Origin: Thelonectria olida
Lineage: Eukaryota; Ascomycota; Sordariomycetes; Hypocreales; Nectriaceae
Length of the DNA: 64,000 bases
Direction of reading: 5' to 3'
NCBI GenBank assembly: GCA_020736575.1
Contig: JAGPYM010000006.1
Coordinates: 1,612,001 to 1,676,000 of the forward strand
Shown here: positions 23,181 through 36,775 of the stretch, piece after piece
How the letters are laid out: every line of letters begins with the position of its first letter
Numbering within the stretch: the first letter of the stretch is position 1
The notes under the pieces: generated by a model
Told to the model about the DNA's origin: nothing
Databases searched by the model: none
The model's input: the letters and a program-made list of their open reading frames with translations, nothing else
Made by a program: the position numbers and the translations under genes

Positions 23181-24491
23181 GCACAGTCCATTCGACCTCG
23201 TCACTTGGTTCCTGCGCTGCTGATCTGTCAAACTGCCATGCCGACTGACGTGGTCCCTCGTCCTCCATTCAACACCATCTGACATTGCATGTCCATCCAT
23301 GCCCATCTCTGCGCACGCAGAACCCCCAAGCGCCCTTGTTGCACGTTTCACCCCGTCGGGCCATACTGCGCTGGCCCTCAAACAGACGCACCGCCATCCA
23401 AGAGGCTGTGCGCCCCGACTCGTTTCGTCTCATCCTGTGCCTACTTTTCTAGTCTGTCTGCTAGCCTCGTCTTACATTCTGCTCTTTTGAATCGTTGCCT
23501 GTCGCACAAAGACACTTTGCACTCTTGTGTTGCAGTCCGAGAAGCGCGCGCAAAACCGGCCCGACCATTGATTGCTCGCCTGTCGTTGCGACTGGCTTTT
23601 GATCATGAAGCGCCGAGTTCCACCAGCCATCTACACTCAGATTTACCTATTCTAGAAGCAATGCGAAACGTATTCTCAATCCGTAGTTGATGTGCGTCAG
23701 GGTTGTGATGAACAAACTGCTACAAGGCGCGTGATCCTTTGCCAGATCCGTCAAGTCCACCTTGATGTTGAAACATCAGGAGACTCTGTATTCCATATTC
23801 TTACACGGCAAGGTAAAGACAACTCGAGCCCGAGAGCCGAGTGGTGGTTCGGCCAGGCCTCCTTGACGACACCGCCCAAGGCCGTGCAGCCTCAATCACG
23901 GTCCAGCGAGGTTTCAAGCCTGAGACTCAAGATGCCACTGAATGCTCTGTCTGGCTATGGCACAGCTCAGCCCGTCGGTTGCTGTGTCCTCCAGGGGAAT
24001 GCTCATGGAAACTTGCAGCCTGCATAGGTCCACACGCAAAAGAGCCGCCGAGTGATGCGGATTGGTGTCGTTCGTCTGAATAGACCATTTCGAGGCCAGG
24101 CATGAACCCATCTCGCTCAATCATGTATCGCGGCAAGCCACCTCAAACCTGCAAACCAAGCCGGCACTTGTTCTCTCCAAGGGCGGATACCACAAAACCT
24201 AATGATATCCCTCACCGTTCACCGAACACGCAAATGCGCTCCAATCACACCGCGCACACCGCCATGTCGCTTGAAGAAGAACAGCTGCAGGCACAAACCC
24301 CACGCGCGCAAAAATAAACCACGACGAGATTCGAGAAGCGCGGATCCGTCATTAGCGCGCTTGCGGACGTGGGTTTTCACAGTTGGCGAGCTTTGAGGCT
24401 CCACGACATCCAGATCCACCCGGTCCAAAGGAGAGAGACGGACACCAGGAGAGACAAGGGGACTGAAGAACCTGTGAAAGGGCTGAAAGAT

Positions 24492-25103
24492 ATGAAGGGG
24501 AATTTATCGGGTTTTCATAGAGAAGGGGGGATGATGGTTGTTGAATCTAGGAGAAGAGGGAGAAGAAAGGTAATGTCGGTGAGAAACAGAATACTGTCCA
24601 AGCAAGGAGGAGGAGGGTCGGGCGTAGAGTTCTCTTTTGGACGAGTCCCATGCGTGCACTTCAACCGTCCGGAGGGAATATCAGACTATTCGCCATCTCA
24701 CTGGATATATAGGATATACTCTATTGCCCGTATCTGCTATTCAGTCGTCTGTACAGTCCTATCCCAGGCGAGATGCGGCGCCGTACAGTGCATTGCAGCG
24801 GCGGCTCCGAAGCGGCGAGATCAACCAACCTCCCTGAAGACGCCCTGTCTTGGCTTGAGTCTATTTGCGGGGGGTTACGGTTGCCGATTGCGAATGGAAG
24901 TGAGGCTGAGACGCAGGGGGACAATAGGATTTTGTAATAACGAAATACTCAGAAAGAGACTGGGATTTCGGGTTTTGCCCGGTCAAATCAATAGTGCAAT
25001 ACTTCTTGGGGATACTTCCATCAGTCGGGAAAACCTCCGAAGACGATGGACGTTCGGGAGAACAAGTATTCGCAATTACGAAAGACAAAACAAAATAGTC
25101 TAG
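24492..25103 (+). other. Anonymous 203-codon open frame
   Basis: An ATG-initiated frame inside the gene-poor interval; the open stretch extends further upstream to 24369. It shows no motif, membrane segment or family resemblance that I recognise. A frame this long is mildly unusual for non-coding DNA of this composition. It may be chance, an orphan gene, or the remnant of one. Confidence 0.15.
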
Positions 25104-27767
25104 GCCACGCAAGAACATGTCAGAGAGAGTGTGAATATTGCCTCAAAAGTGTGCGCGATAAGGTATGATGATGAAATCGACGCTTGTGTGTCAAGAGAAT
25201 AAGGGTATGTAATCATATTACACACTTCCCCAGTTTCTTCGGCACTCACCTGAGTCACCTCGAAAATGCCTCTCCGACCTAGGTGAATGCTATGCATGCA
25301 TCTTCGCGTCGCAATGCCTTGAGAGGGAAAGGTTAGAAAGCTGTTAACTACCTAGTACGTAGCTTCAGGCGCACATGAGGAAAATTATTGCGCTAGGAAT
25401 TTCCCTGAACGGGCTTGTTCTGTGACTGCAACGCGAGGGTAATTGATGAAATCTTGCAGCTGCAATGAACTGGGGCATCTCCATCGTCTTCATCAGCCAT
25501 CACATGCTAGCGAGTGAGAGTTTCGTGTGTGTGATGGTCAGATCTGCCTTCCCGCCGTCACACTGACGAGACGATGGTGGTGTTGGTCGGCAGCTGCCGG
25601 GATCTGGGGTCGCGAGATTCCGGATTCCAACGCTCATTATCGGCCAGCACAAGTTTCACATCCCCGTGGGGTGTGTTAGCTGCGGGCAAAGGCATGTGCA
25701 TACCGAGTAAGCTCACAAAGGAAGGGATGATGATGGTGTTGATAACGAATTGCTTGGATGGATGAAGGGAAACGAACCGGGGCGGGCATGGGTGAATGGA
25801 GCTAGATGGGGTTCCCGTGCACCGGTGTTGATATCTCATCGCTGTTCTATTATCAAAAAGAAGACTCCATATCTTCCCAAAGCAAACACGCATACGAAGT
25901 ACGTATGCATGCTCATGCCGATGCATCAGCGTATAATTCTCTAGCTGTCCATGGCGGCGTTCCAGCTCCGCTCAAGGAGGTCAACTAACTAGATCTTGGC
26001 GAGCTCGGGAAAGCTCCAAGGATCCTCGTGCGCCCGGAGAATCTCCGTGAATGTCATCAATTAATGACGATGGTGATGCTACATGTACACGAATGCCAGT
26101 TCAGGTGGTAGGTGAGCAATTGGGTGTCATGACTTGTGTCATATGGGTGTAGAGGACCAACAACCCAGAGGCGCATGGAGGCAACCCAGGAAGAGGCAAA
26201 AATCCCTCCTAAAAATGGATCAACGGCCGAAATCCCATGATGAATTTCGCGATAATTTCTGGAATAACACCAAAGTAAAAAAAAATTGATTCGGGGGGCC
26301 GCATACAGGCCGGCCCCTCCGGCCGCTCTCACCGGGAAGGGCTTGGTTGACCTTGACCTTGAAGGGGCGAAACGAAGCACGGAACGCTAATTCCAGGGGT
26401 TCCTATGATGTCGATTCACCGAACGCGCAGACCGACCGGGAGGTATTTTTGGGGAGGAATTTGGAGACAAGGGAAATTTTTGAGACATTCCATCTGGCAT
26501 GCCGGTCGGGGTGAAAATCCCGGTCCTGTCCCGGTCCAGCTAACCAGCTGCTTGGCTCTTTTCTCGATGTGTTTATCGCCCTGAGTCGGGAAACCTTTTC
26601 GGTTGCCCGGCTTCAAATAAACGACAAAGTACTCCGTACAAATGGGAGAACACCGATCCAGGAGACAGGAGTAACATCGAAGAGGAGCAATGATAGTTTG
26701 CCCTGATGAAGAAAAGAAAAAGTAAAAAAAAAATTCTCAAGGGTTCTGCTTCCCCCTCAAGAGAAACGTGGACCTCTCATCCATGTCGACCATCTCCAAT
26801 CTGCCACCTCAAAATTGAGCGTCATCCACGTCGAGGTAGCGAGCGGGTCGGCGTGGGTATTCCGCAGACACGCTAAGGGAAGGGCTCGCTTGTGCTTGAG
26901 GACAGAGGAGGGATAGGAATCCGTACTCTCTCAAACTTGGCAATTTTGGCGGTGGTCAAAATGTTTTGTTACGAGTGATGAGTGATATCGACATGTCAAC
27001 ATGTTGATTGCCTCGTCAACATCCTGCAGAACCTTCATAACAGAAAGGGGTGCTTACACAAAACCCCAAGATGCGGTCGATTACAAAGTAGACACATACC
27101 CACAGGCTCCGTGCCGCGCAGGAACAGAGCTGTCCCACGCAACGTCCGTGACGCCCTTATCGTTCCAATTGCACCTGTGAGTGGATGAATGGGTGAATGG
27201 AGAGAAATGGATGGATGAAGGGATGGATGGGTGGGCGGCTTGTCCCCCAGTTTGATCTCATCAATCAGTGAGGTGAATGGAAGGATCATGAAATGGCCCA
27301 GATAGCGCACTACAGGGGGCACCTCCTAACTGAGTCCAGTGAGCGAGTCCTGTTCCAGTGCCCGTTGGTTGCCCTCAGGTACCTAACGCAGCCCAGACGG
27401 GACCCACTCGAAAACTCCCACGCTCCGCGACCCAGAGAAATCTCAAGATCCACAGTTCCACACAAACTCGGCTTCTCCATCTTCCTGTGGCTCTTGCTTT
27501 TGCCCTGCACCCTTGTCCATCGCCGTCCGTATCGCCGTCGCTCGCGGTGCGCCTCCAGTTACCTAATTCCCGCTTCCCTCTGGCCCTCGCCTTTTTTTTT
27601 TGTGTCATACCTTATCCCTCTCGAGTCACACCTCCCGCTCCATCACCTATCTCCCCCCCCATCTCCCTTCACCTTGAGGTGATCAATTCTCTTCCCCCGA
27701 CACCGACCCTTCTCCCTCTCCTCGCATCTGGAGCTTGCCCCTCAATTGAGCTTCCCCAGCATCTCCA

Positions 27768-29635
27768 ATGGCTTCCTCCACCCGAGCCATGTCGGCCGCC
27801 CTCGCCAGCAGTCGCATTGCGACCCGCGCCCTCACCACCACCTCGAGGCTCTCTGCCCGCCCTTCCATCGCCATGAAGCTCCAGACCTCGGGCCGCATCG
27901 CCTTCAGAAGATGCTACGCCGACGAGGCTCCCAAGTCTAAGCCCAAGCCCAAGTCCAAGCCCGGCAAGCTGCGACGCACCCTTCGATGGACCTGGCGATT
28001 CACCTACCTCGGAGCTCTGGGTTTCGTTGGATACACCTTCTACACCATATATGACGAGCGACATCCCGAGGACCAGTTCCAGCCCGATCCTACCAAGAAG
28101 ACTCTCGTCATCCTTGGTGAGTATTTGCGCAGTCGCTTCTAGTGCGAAATGTCATGAATTGAGTCGCTAACTTGATGGCGCTCCCTCACAGGAACCGGTT
28201 GGGGCTCCGTTGGTCTGCTCAAGAACCTTGACACCGAGAACTACAATGTCATCGTTGTCTCTCCTCGAAACTACTTCCTCTTCACTCCCCTCCTGCCCTC
28301 ATGCACCACTGGTCTGATTGAGCACCGCTCCATCATGGAGCCTGTCCGCTCTATCCTCCGATCAAAGAAGGCGGCAGCCAAGTACTATGAGGCCGAGGCC
28401 TCCAGCGTTGACCCCGAGCGCAAGGTCGTCCGAATCGTCGACAATGCCCATGGCAAGACTGGTGCTGAGACCGAGATTCCCTACGACATGCTTGTTGTTG
28501 GTGTTGGTGCCGAGAACGCTACCTTTGGTATTCCCGGTGTCCGGGAGAACAGCTGCTTTCTCAAGGAGATTGGTGATGCGCAGCTGATCCGAAAGAAGAT
28601 CATGGACTGCGTTGAGCGCGCTTCCTTCAAGGACCAGACGCAGGAGGAGATTGACCGTCTCATGCACATGGTTGTCGTCGGTGGCGGTCCCACTGGTGTC
28701 GAGTTTGCCGGCGAGCTTCGCGACTTCTTCGAGGAGGACATCAAGAAGTTGATCCCCGACATCAGCCATCGTTTCAAGGTCACTCTGATTGAGGCTCTCC
28801 CCAACGTTCTCCCATCCTTCTCCAAGCAGCTGATTGAATACACCGAACAAACCATGCGTGAGGAGAACATTGACATCAAGCTCAAGACCATGGTGAAGCG
28901 CGTGACCGAGGAGACTGTCGAGGCCGAGGCCCAAGGCCCTGATGGCTCCAAGGAGCTCATCAAGATTCCCTATGGCCTGCTTGTCTGGGCCACCGGAAAC
29001 GCCATGCGCCCTCTCGTCCGCGACCTTATTGGCAAGATTCCCGCACAGAAGAACTCCCGCCGTGGTCTCGCCGTCAACGAGTACCTCGTCGTTCAGGGCA
29101 CTCATGACATCTGGGCCGTCGGCGACTGCGCCGTCGCTGGCTATGCCCCCACCGCCCAGGTCGCTTCCCAGGAGGGTACCTTCCTGGCTCGCCTGTTCAA
29201 CAACATGGCCAAGACTGACGCCCATGAGGCTCGTATCCAGGAGCTCAGCGGCAGCCTGAACGTGGAGCAGAGCAATATGACCGCTGCTGAGGTCGCTCAG
29301 GAGATTGAGTCACTCGAGAAGGGTCTTCGAAGGATCAAGGATGTCAAGCCTTTCAAGTATTCTCACCAGGGCAGCTTGGCCTACATTGGAAGCGAGAAGG
29401 CCGTCGCTGATGTGACGTGGTTCAACGGCAACGTTGCCAGCGGTGGTAGCCTAACTTTCCTCTTCTGGCGAAGCGCCTACGTTTCCATGTGCTTCAGCAG
29501 TAAGTTTTCTCTCCATCTACATCTTATAAGTTTAGGTCCATTACTAACTTCTCTTACCTAGCCCGCAACCGTATCCTGGTCATCCTCGACTGGTTGAAGT
29601 CCAAGGCTTTCGGTCGCGATGTGTCTCGAGAATAA
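27768..29635 (+). CDS. External alternative NADH dehydrogenase (NDH-2)
   Basis: Rotenone-insensitive, non-pumping NADH:ubiquinone oxidoreductase of the inner mitochondrial membrane, passing electrons from cytosolic NADH to quinone. Exons 27768-28116, 28192-29499 and 29562-29635 give 576 aa. Residues 1-50 form an Arg/Ser/Ala-rich import signal. A lysine/proline linker and a membrane span at about 77-95 (FTYLGALGFVGYTFYTIY) follow; such a span is typical of external (Nde-type) enzymes. The FAD dinucleotide motif is VILGTGWGSVG, the NADH motif is VVVGGGPTGVEFAGEL, and IWAVGDCA is the flavin-binding GD region. The C-terminus has the membrane-associating LFWRSAYVSM and WLKSKAFGRD. I see no EF-hand insert, so this resembles the calcium-independent Neurospora NDE-2 type rather than NDE-1. 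Facing outward is inferred from the anchor. Confidence 0.94.
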
Positions 29636-30660
29636 AATACACGGCCCAACTCAAACTTCCTACATGAGAGATTCCGATACCCCCGATATGAGGCTGAAAT
29701 GGCCGACGCGGGCCTAATGGCCCCGGTGGCTTGTTCAGCTTTGCGACTGTCTGTTCTTGGGAAGGGTGTTTAGTTGGAACATTATGCAACGGCTGCGAAA
29801 CCTGGCTGGGCTGGACTAATAGACGTCTGATTAGAATCAGGCTTGGGCTTGGAATTGTTCGTTTTGTATCCAAGTTTTTTTCTTTTTCATTTGCTTTGTA
29901 ACATTTCTTATTACGGCTCTCGGGAGAGAAGGAAAGGTCGTGGGACCTTGTGTACGAACAAAAAGATGGGAAATGGTAGATCAGGGGAGAGGAGAGATCT
30001 GAGGAGATAGACAAGACAACGATCAACAATCTGATGAGCTTGATGCTTGACAATTACATTGACGTTTGTGCTGGTTGGCTGGAGTTCACGCATAAGGCTC
30101 GCTACTCTAAGGCATCCATCGAAGCTAAGACTACGTGAAGTCCGTTCGCTGTGCTAATTACACGCCGACGGAATTCATGCTTATCGACTCGAACGTATCT
30201 CAGGCATGTCAAATTCATGAAAATGGAAATGTTTGACGAATGCCTTGGGATTCGGCATCTTGGAGACATGGATATGGAGATTGCTCGGAGACCGGCATCT
30301 CTGAGTCGCGCCCCACACAAGCCAGATACCGAGCGAAAGAGACAGGCCAGGATCGATGAAAGCCCCGCGTTTCCTAATGATGCGCTGAGGAGCACTTTGG
30401 TACAGTTCAATTCACCAGTATTGCCTCTCAGCATGTAATCACCTAGCGTAGGACCGTAAGATCAATGCCGTGTGCAGCTATAGCTGTTTCTGCAAGTGTC
30501 ACTTACAGCTCGTTAACTGCAAGAGCTTAGTTCGCCTTTGGGTTCATGGGCTGTTTTGGTCCTCGTCCAAAAATCCCCGCACTACCTACCAACTGATACC
30601 ACTCCAAAAACGCACACTGCACTACGTCAGCGCATTTGACGCTGTACCATATCCCCAGCC
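29636..30660. other. Intergenic region, nde to kynureninase
   Basis: About 1 kb between tandem genes, holding the 3' end of the first and the promoter of the second. No further gene seen. Confidence 0.5.
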
Positions 30661-32201
30661 ATGGCTGATACACCTTCAAGGCTTGCTCGCAAGGAACTCG
30701 CTGCTAAGCTGGACTCTGCAGATTCTCTCAAGCGGTTCCGTAGCGAGTTCAACATCCCCTCGAAGGCTGACATATCCCGCACCACATTACCTTCAGACTC
30801 TCTCACCAACAATAGCCCTACAGGCAAGCCCCAATCCGGTTTTACTCTTCTCGTCTTCCGCTAATATGAATAAGATCCCGACGATGAAGCCATTTACCTC
30901 GTCGGAAACTCCCTCGGCTTGCAACCGAAACGCACCGCGACTCGCATCCAACAGTACCTAGCCACTTGGCGCACGCAGGGCGTTCAGGGTCATTTCAAGC
31001 CCCTCGGCGACTCGCCTCTGCCGACATGGCTCGATGTCGACGACCACGCCGCCGAGATGATTGCTCCCATCGTGGGCGCCCAGGTCGACGAGGTCGCCGT
31101 CATGCAGACCCTCACGGCTAATCTACACCTACTCATGGCGGCGTTTTACAAGCCGGATATCAAGGGACGGCACAAGATTATCATTGAGAACAAGGCGTTC
31201 CCAAGTGATCATGTACGTCAATCGCCCATATATCCGCGGTGTTTGTGGCTCTAACGTAATGTCACAAATAGTATGCCGTCGAGACGCAGATCCGCCATCA
31301 CGGCCTCGACCCGAAAGACTCCATGGTCGCCTTCGACCCTCCCGGCTCCGAAGACATCCTCTCTACCGAGCACATCAAGTCCGTCATTGCCGAACATGCC
31401 GAGACCACCGCCTTACTGCTCCTTCCAGGAGTTCAGTACTACACCGGCCAGTTCCTCGACATACCCACCATCACAAGCTTCGCCCGGGAGCGCGGCATGT
31501 TTGTCATCTGGGACCTCGCACACGCGGTGGGCAACGTGCCATTGGCCCTGCACGACTGGGACGTCGACGCGGCTGCTTGGTGTAGCTACAAGTACCTCAA
31601 CGGAGGTCCCGGGTGCATCGGCGGGCTGTTCGTGCACGAACGCAACTCTCGCGTCGTCGACGATGCCGGCTCGGGGAAGGCAGAGGACCATCGCTTCGCC
31701 GGCTGGTGGGGTAACGACAAGTCGGCTCGCTTTGCCATGCGTGCCGGCTTCCGCCCCGTTCCCGGCGCCGCGGGCTTCCAGCTGAGCAACCCGTCCGTCC
31801 TCGACATCACCAGCCTGTGCGCGTCCCTCGAAGTGTTTTCCGAAGCAGGCGGCATGCGAGCCCTGCGCGCCAAGTCCCTCGAGCTCACCGCGTACCTTGT
31901 CGACGAGCTATATCAGCTAGATAAGGAGCGCAGCAGCAACTGGCGACTGATCACGCCCGTGGAGCCGGAAGCGCGGGGCGCTCAGGTGAGCATCCTGCTG
32001 GGAGACGGGTTGCTGGACGTCATGATGGAGGAGTTGGAGGCGCTGGGTGTGCTTGTGGACGAGAGACGACCGAATGTGATTCGTGTGGCTCCAGCGCCGC
32101 TGTACAATAGCTTCGGTGACTGTTGGAGGTTCGTGCAGGCGTTTGACGGGGCGTTGAATACAGTGTTGGATAAGAGATCGGGGGAGAAGCCGGATCAATA
32201 G
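30661..32201 (+). CDS. BNA5: Kynureninase
   Basis: PLP enzyme cleaving kynurenine and 3-hydroxykynurenine to anthranilate or 3-hydroxyanthranilate and alanine, in tryptophan degradation and de novo NAD synthesis; cytosolic. Exons 30661-30823, 30875-31212 and 31272-32201 give 476 aa. Family landmarks: [16 protein letters not shown] near the N-terminus, [37 protein letters not shown] with the PLP-binding aspartate (about residue 248), [11 protein letters not shown] with the Schiff-base lysine (about residue 274), GWWGNDK, and [11 protein letters not shown] near the end. Intron 1 (30824-30874) has a GC donor, ACAG/GCAAGC, and an AAG acceptor following a CTAAT branch point; this join restores [11 protein letters not shown] in frame. 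Plus strand between nde and dbp2, with no evident shared regulation. Confidence 0.95.
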
Positions 32202-33183
32202 GTGGACCAAGGCAAAAGGTATCGAAAAGGGGGCAAGTCTTCTAATCTAAGTACGTCGGGTATTTTATTCATGAAACCTGGTGGTTTGATGTTGGGCACG
32301 GGCACTCGAGCAAGTAATGTCCCGTATTCGTATCTCTCGGGAAGATCTGGAACAGCATCTTGATATCCCTGAGACGTCTCTTTGCTCTGTCACTGGCGCC
32401 TTCGAGGTGTCAACATCAACATCTGAAATTGAGTTGAGGGGTTGGAGGGGTTGATGGCTTTGCAGGACACATGCGAATCATCTGACAACCTTTTCCCTTA
32501 TGATACCCATTCTGGCAGATCTATGGACATTGTGAAAATCTTGGGCCTTCAATATCACGTGTTTAGTGTTTGTTCTTGAAACCCTGAGATCTTGACAAAA
32601 GCTAAGAGCGCCACTCCGATCGATTGCAGTGACCCGATGTCCAACCCGACAAAAGTAACACAGATTGATACCGCACACACCAATATGATGTAGTAATTTT
32701 CACTTAGGGTTGGCATTATCACCTTCTTCGTCGGTGAAGGCGAAAAATTATCGACCAGTGCAGGGTAGGCTAATCAAGCGTGATTATGTCATCGCGCTTC
32801 TGCCGCATCTGAGTGGCCCGGGTGGATCCTTCTAGACTCGAGAGTCGCAACTTGAGCCTTCCATGAGATACGTACCCACTTTTCGGGCTTGCCGCAAGGC
32901 CCCAGCGGCAGTGCTTCGACTTTTTTCTTGTTAGCGGCGAAAAAAAAAATAATAAACCAAGCGCAAAGGACCTCTGAAGGATCAACTCAAACCTTTCACC
33001 CAACAATCCATCTCCCTTTTTTCTTCCCTGGACATCATCATCCACCCCACGGGTCGCACTCCTTTTCATCTTCCAGAGGAACTTCGCATCTTTGCGAGAA
33101 TTCAATCACTCGACTTTATTTGTCCTTTCTCCCTTCGATACCCTTCTTTGCTTCAGCCTCGCCCCCAGTAATCTCCTGAAATC
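32202..33183. other. Intergenic region, kynureninase to dbp2
   Basis: About 980 bases holding the kynureninase 3' end and the dbp2 promoter and leader. The last 200 bases are CT-rich, like other leaders in this window. No gene seen. Confidence 0.5.
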
Positions 33184-35635
<2,452 letters not shown>

Positions 35636-36751
35636 AGCATTCTCGACAACTCTTCGGACTGACTGGCCTTTTCAGCCAATGCCAACAACATGCCGCTCAA
35701 TAAACGTCGGTGGTAAATATGATACCAATTGGGCCCGAGGCTTCGGCCCGCACTTGATACCAAGGATAAGAAGCCTAGCACTCATTCCCTGGACCTTCGG
35801 ATCTGGGACCTCACAAAAGCACATGACACCGACGGCGTTTGTTAGTTAGAAGGCAGGTGTGGTTCGTTTAGACATGGACTCACCATTACGAGTCTGGATT
35901 ACGGTTTGCTTCGCGTCTCGTTTTGAGAATGCGTATTGTTTTAGGGCATACTTGCGATTTTTGTTTCTTTTGTTACCCGCAGTAATGGTTTTAGATTGGC
36001 ACCCGGACTTGGGGGGTTTTACAGGAAGGTGATAACATCTCTTGCGAACTGTGCAAGACTTACGGTCGAAAAATCATGAGGCAATATTCTTGCATTGGAG
36101 GCTCTAATCCTTGGGTCAATGACAATGATCAAATCACTTAGGCTTGGTGGGGAGATTAGGACCCAACGTTCGCCTCGGTCTAGTTGATACATAGAAGTAT
36201 TGTAGCTGATACAAACCTGATCCGGATCATGAGTCGCTGTCCCGTCGTTGTTGTGATGCTGAGTCCGTGTTGTTGTGTCTGAGAGCAAGCATCATGGATG
36301 GCCCTGAGCGAGGTTAACTCTTGTCCCCGTCTCGATGTCAATACCTACCTGCCTATGACACGGTGTATGAGAGATTGGAGCGAGCTATCCTCACACTGGC
36401 TCGCTATTTCCCGATCTCAACGTCTGTTCCTCTGGGAACTTAATCTGCCCCTCGACACAACACTGTCCGCGCCATCCGACTGGACTTCACATGGGTTGAA
36501 GGACGTGACTACGTGCTCGGATTCCCATAATAACGGCGGCTGCTCACTGCCGGAGGAGACGGGCCCTAGGTTATCTCATCACGAGCCAAGGCAGTAGGTG
36601 TGAAGGAGAAGTCCGTAGACATGTGCGTGAAGGTGAGGTTGTCCCAATATCGAGAATTCATCGCGACAACTACTCCATTTCTGAACAACTTGGATCTTCG
36701 GGCACAACTCACCCACTCGTCGGCGTTGGTTACGTCGATACTATCAATAGT

Positions 36752-36775
36752 GTTTTTTTTTTTTTTTTTTTTTTT
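36752..36775. repeat. Poly-T tract
   Basis: An uninterrupted T run of a little over 20 bases in non-coding DNA, the longest homopolymer in the window. Confidence 0.8.

Larger units (their letters stand above)
22160..27767. other. Gene-poor divergent interval before nde
   Basis: 5.6 kb without a recognisable gene. It starts with a purine-rich plus strand (the leader of the membrane protein gene read backwards) and ends with pyrimidine-rich DNA at 27480-27760, probably the leader of the NADH dehydrogenase gene. A repeated ACGTACAT pattern lies around 23120-23180. One anonymous open frame (24492-25103, plus) is listed separately. No repeats typical of a transposon were seen. Confidence 0.5.

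Noticed and set aside
28362..29225. Long antisense open frame inside the NADH dehydrogenase gene
   Set aside because: It mirrors the GC-biased third positions of the real gene and resembles no protein; a codon-bias shadow.
35741..35759. GGGCC...GGCCC hairpin after dbp2
   Set aside because: Looks like a terminator hairpin, but fungal nuclear genes do not terminate that way and the stem has a bulge.
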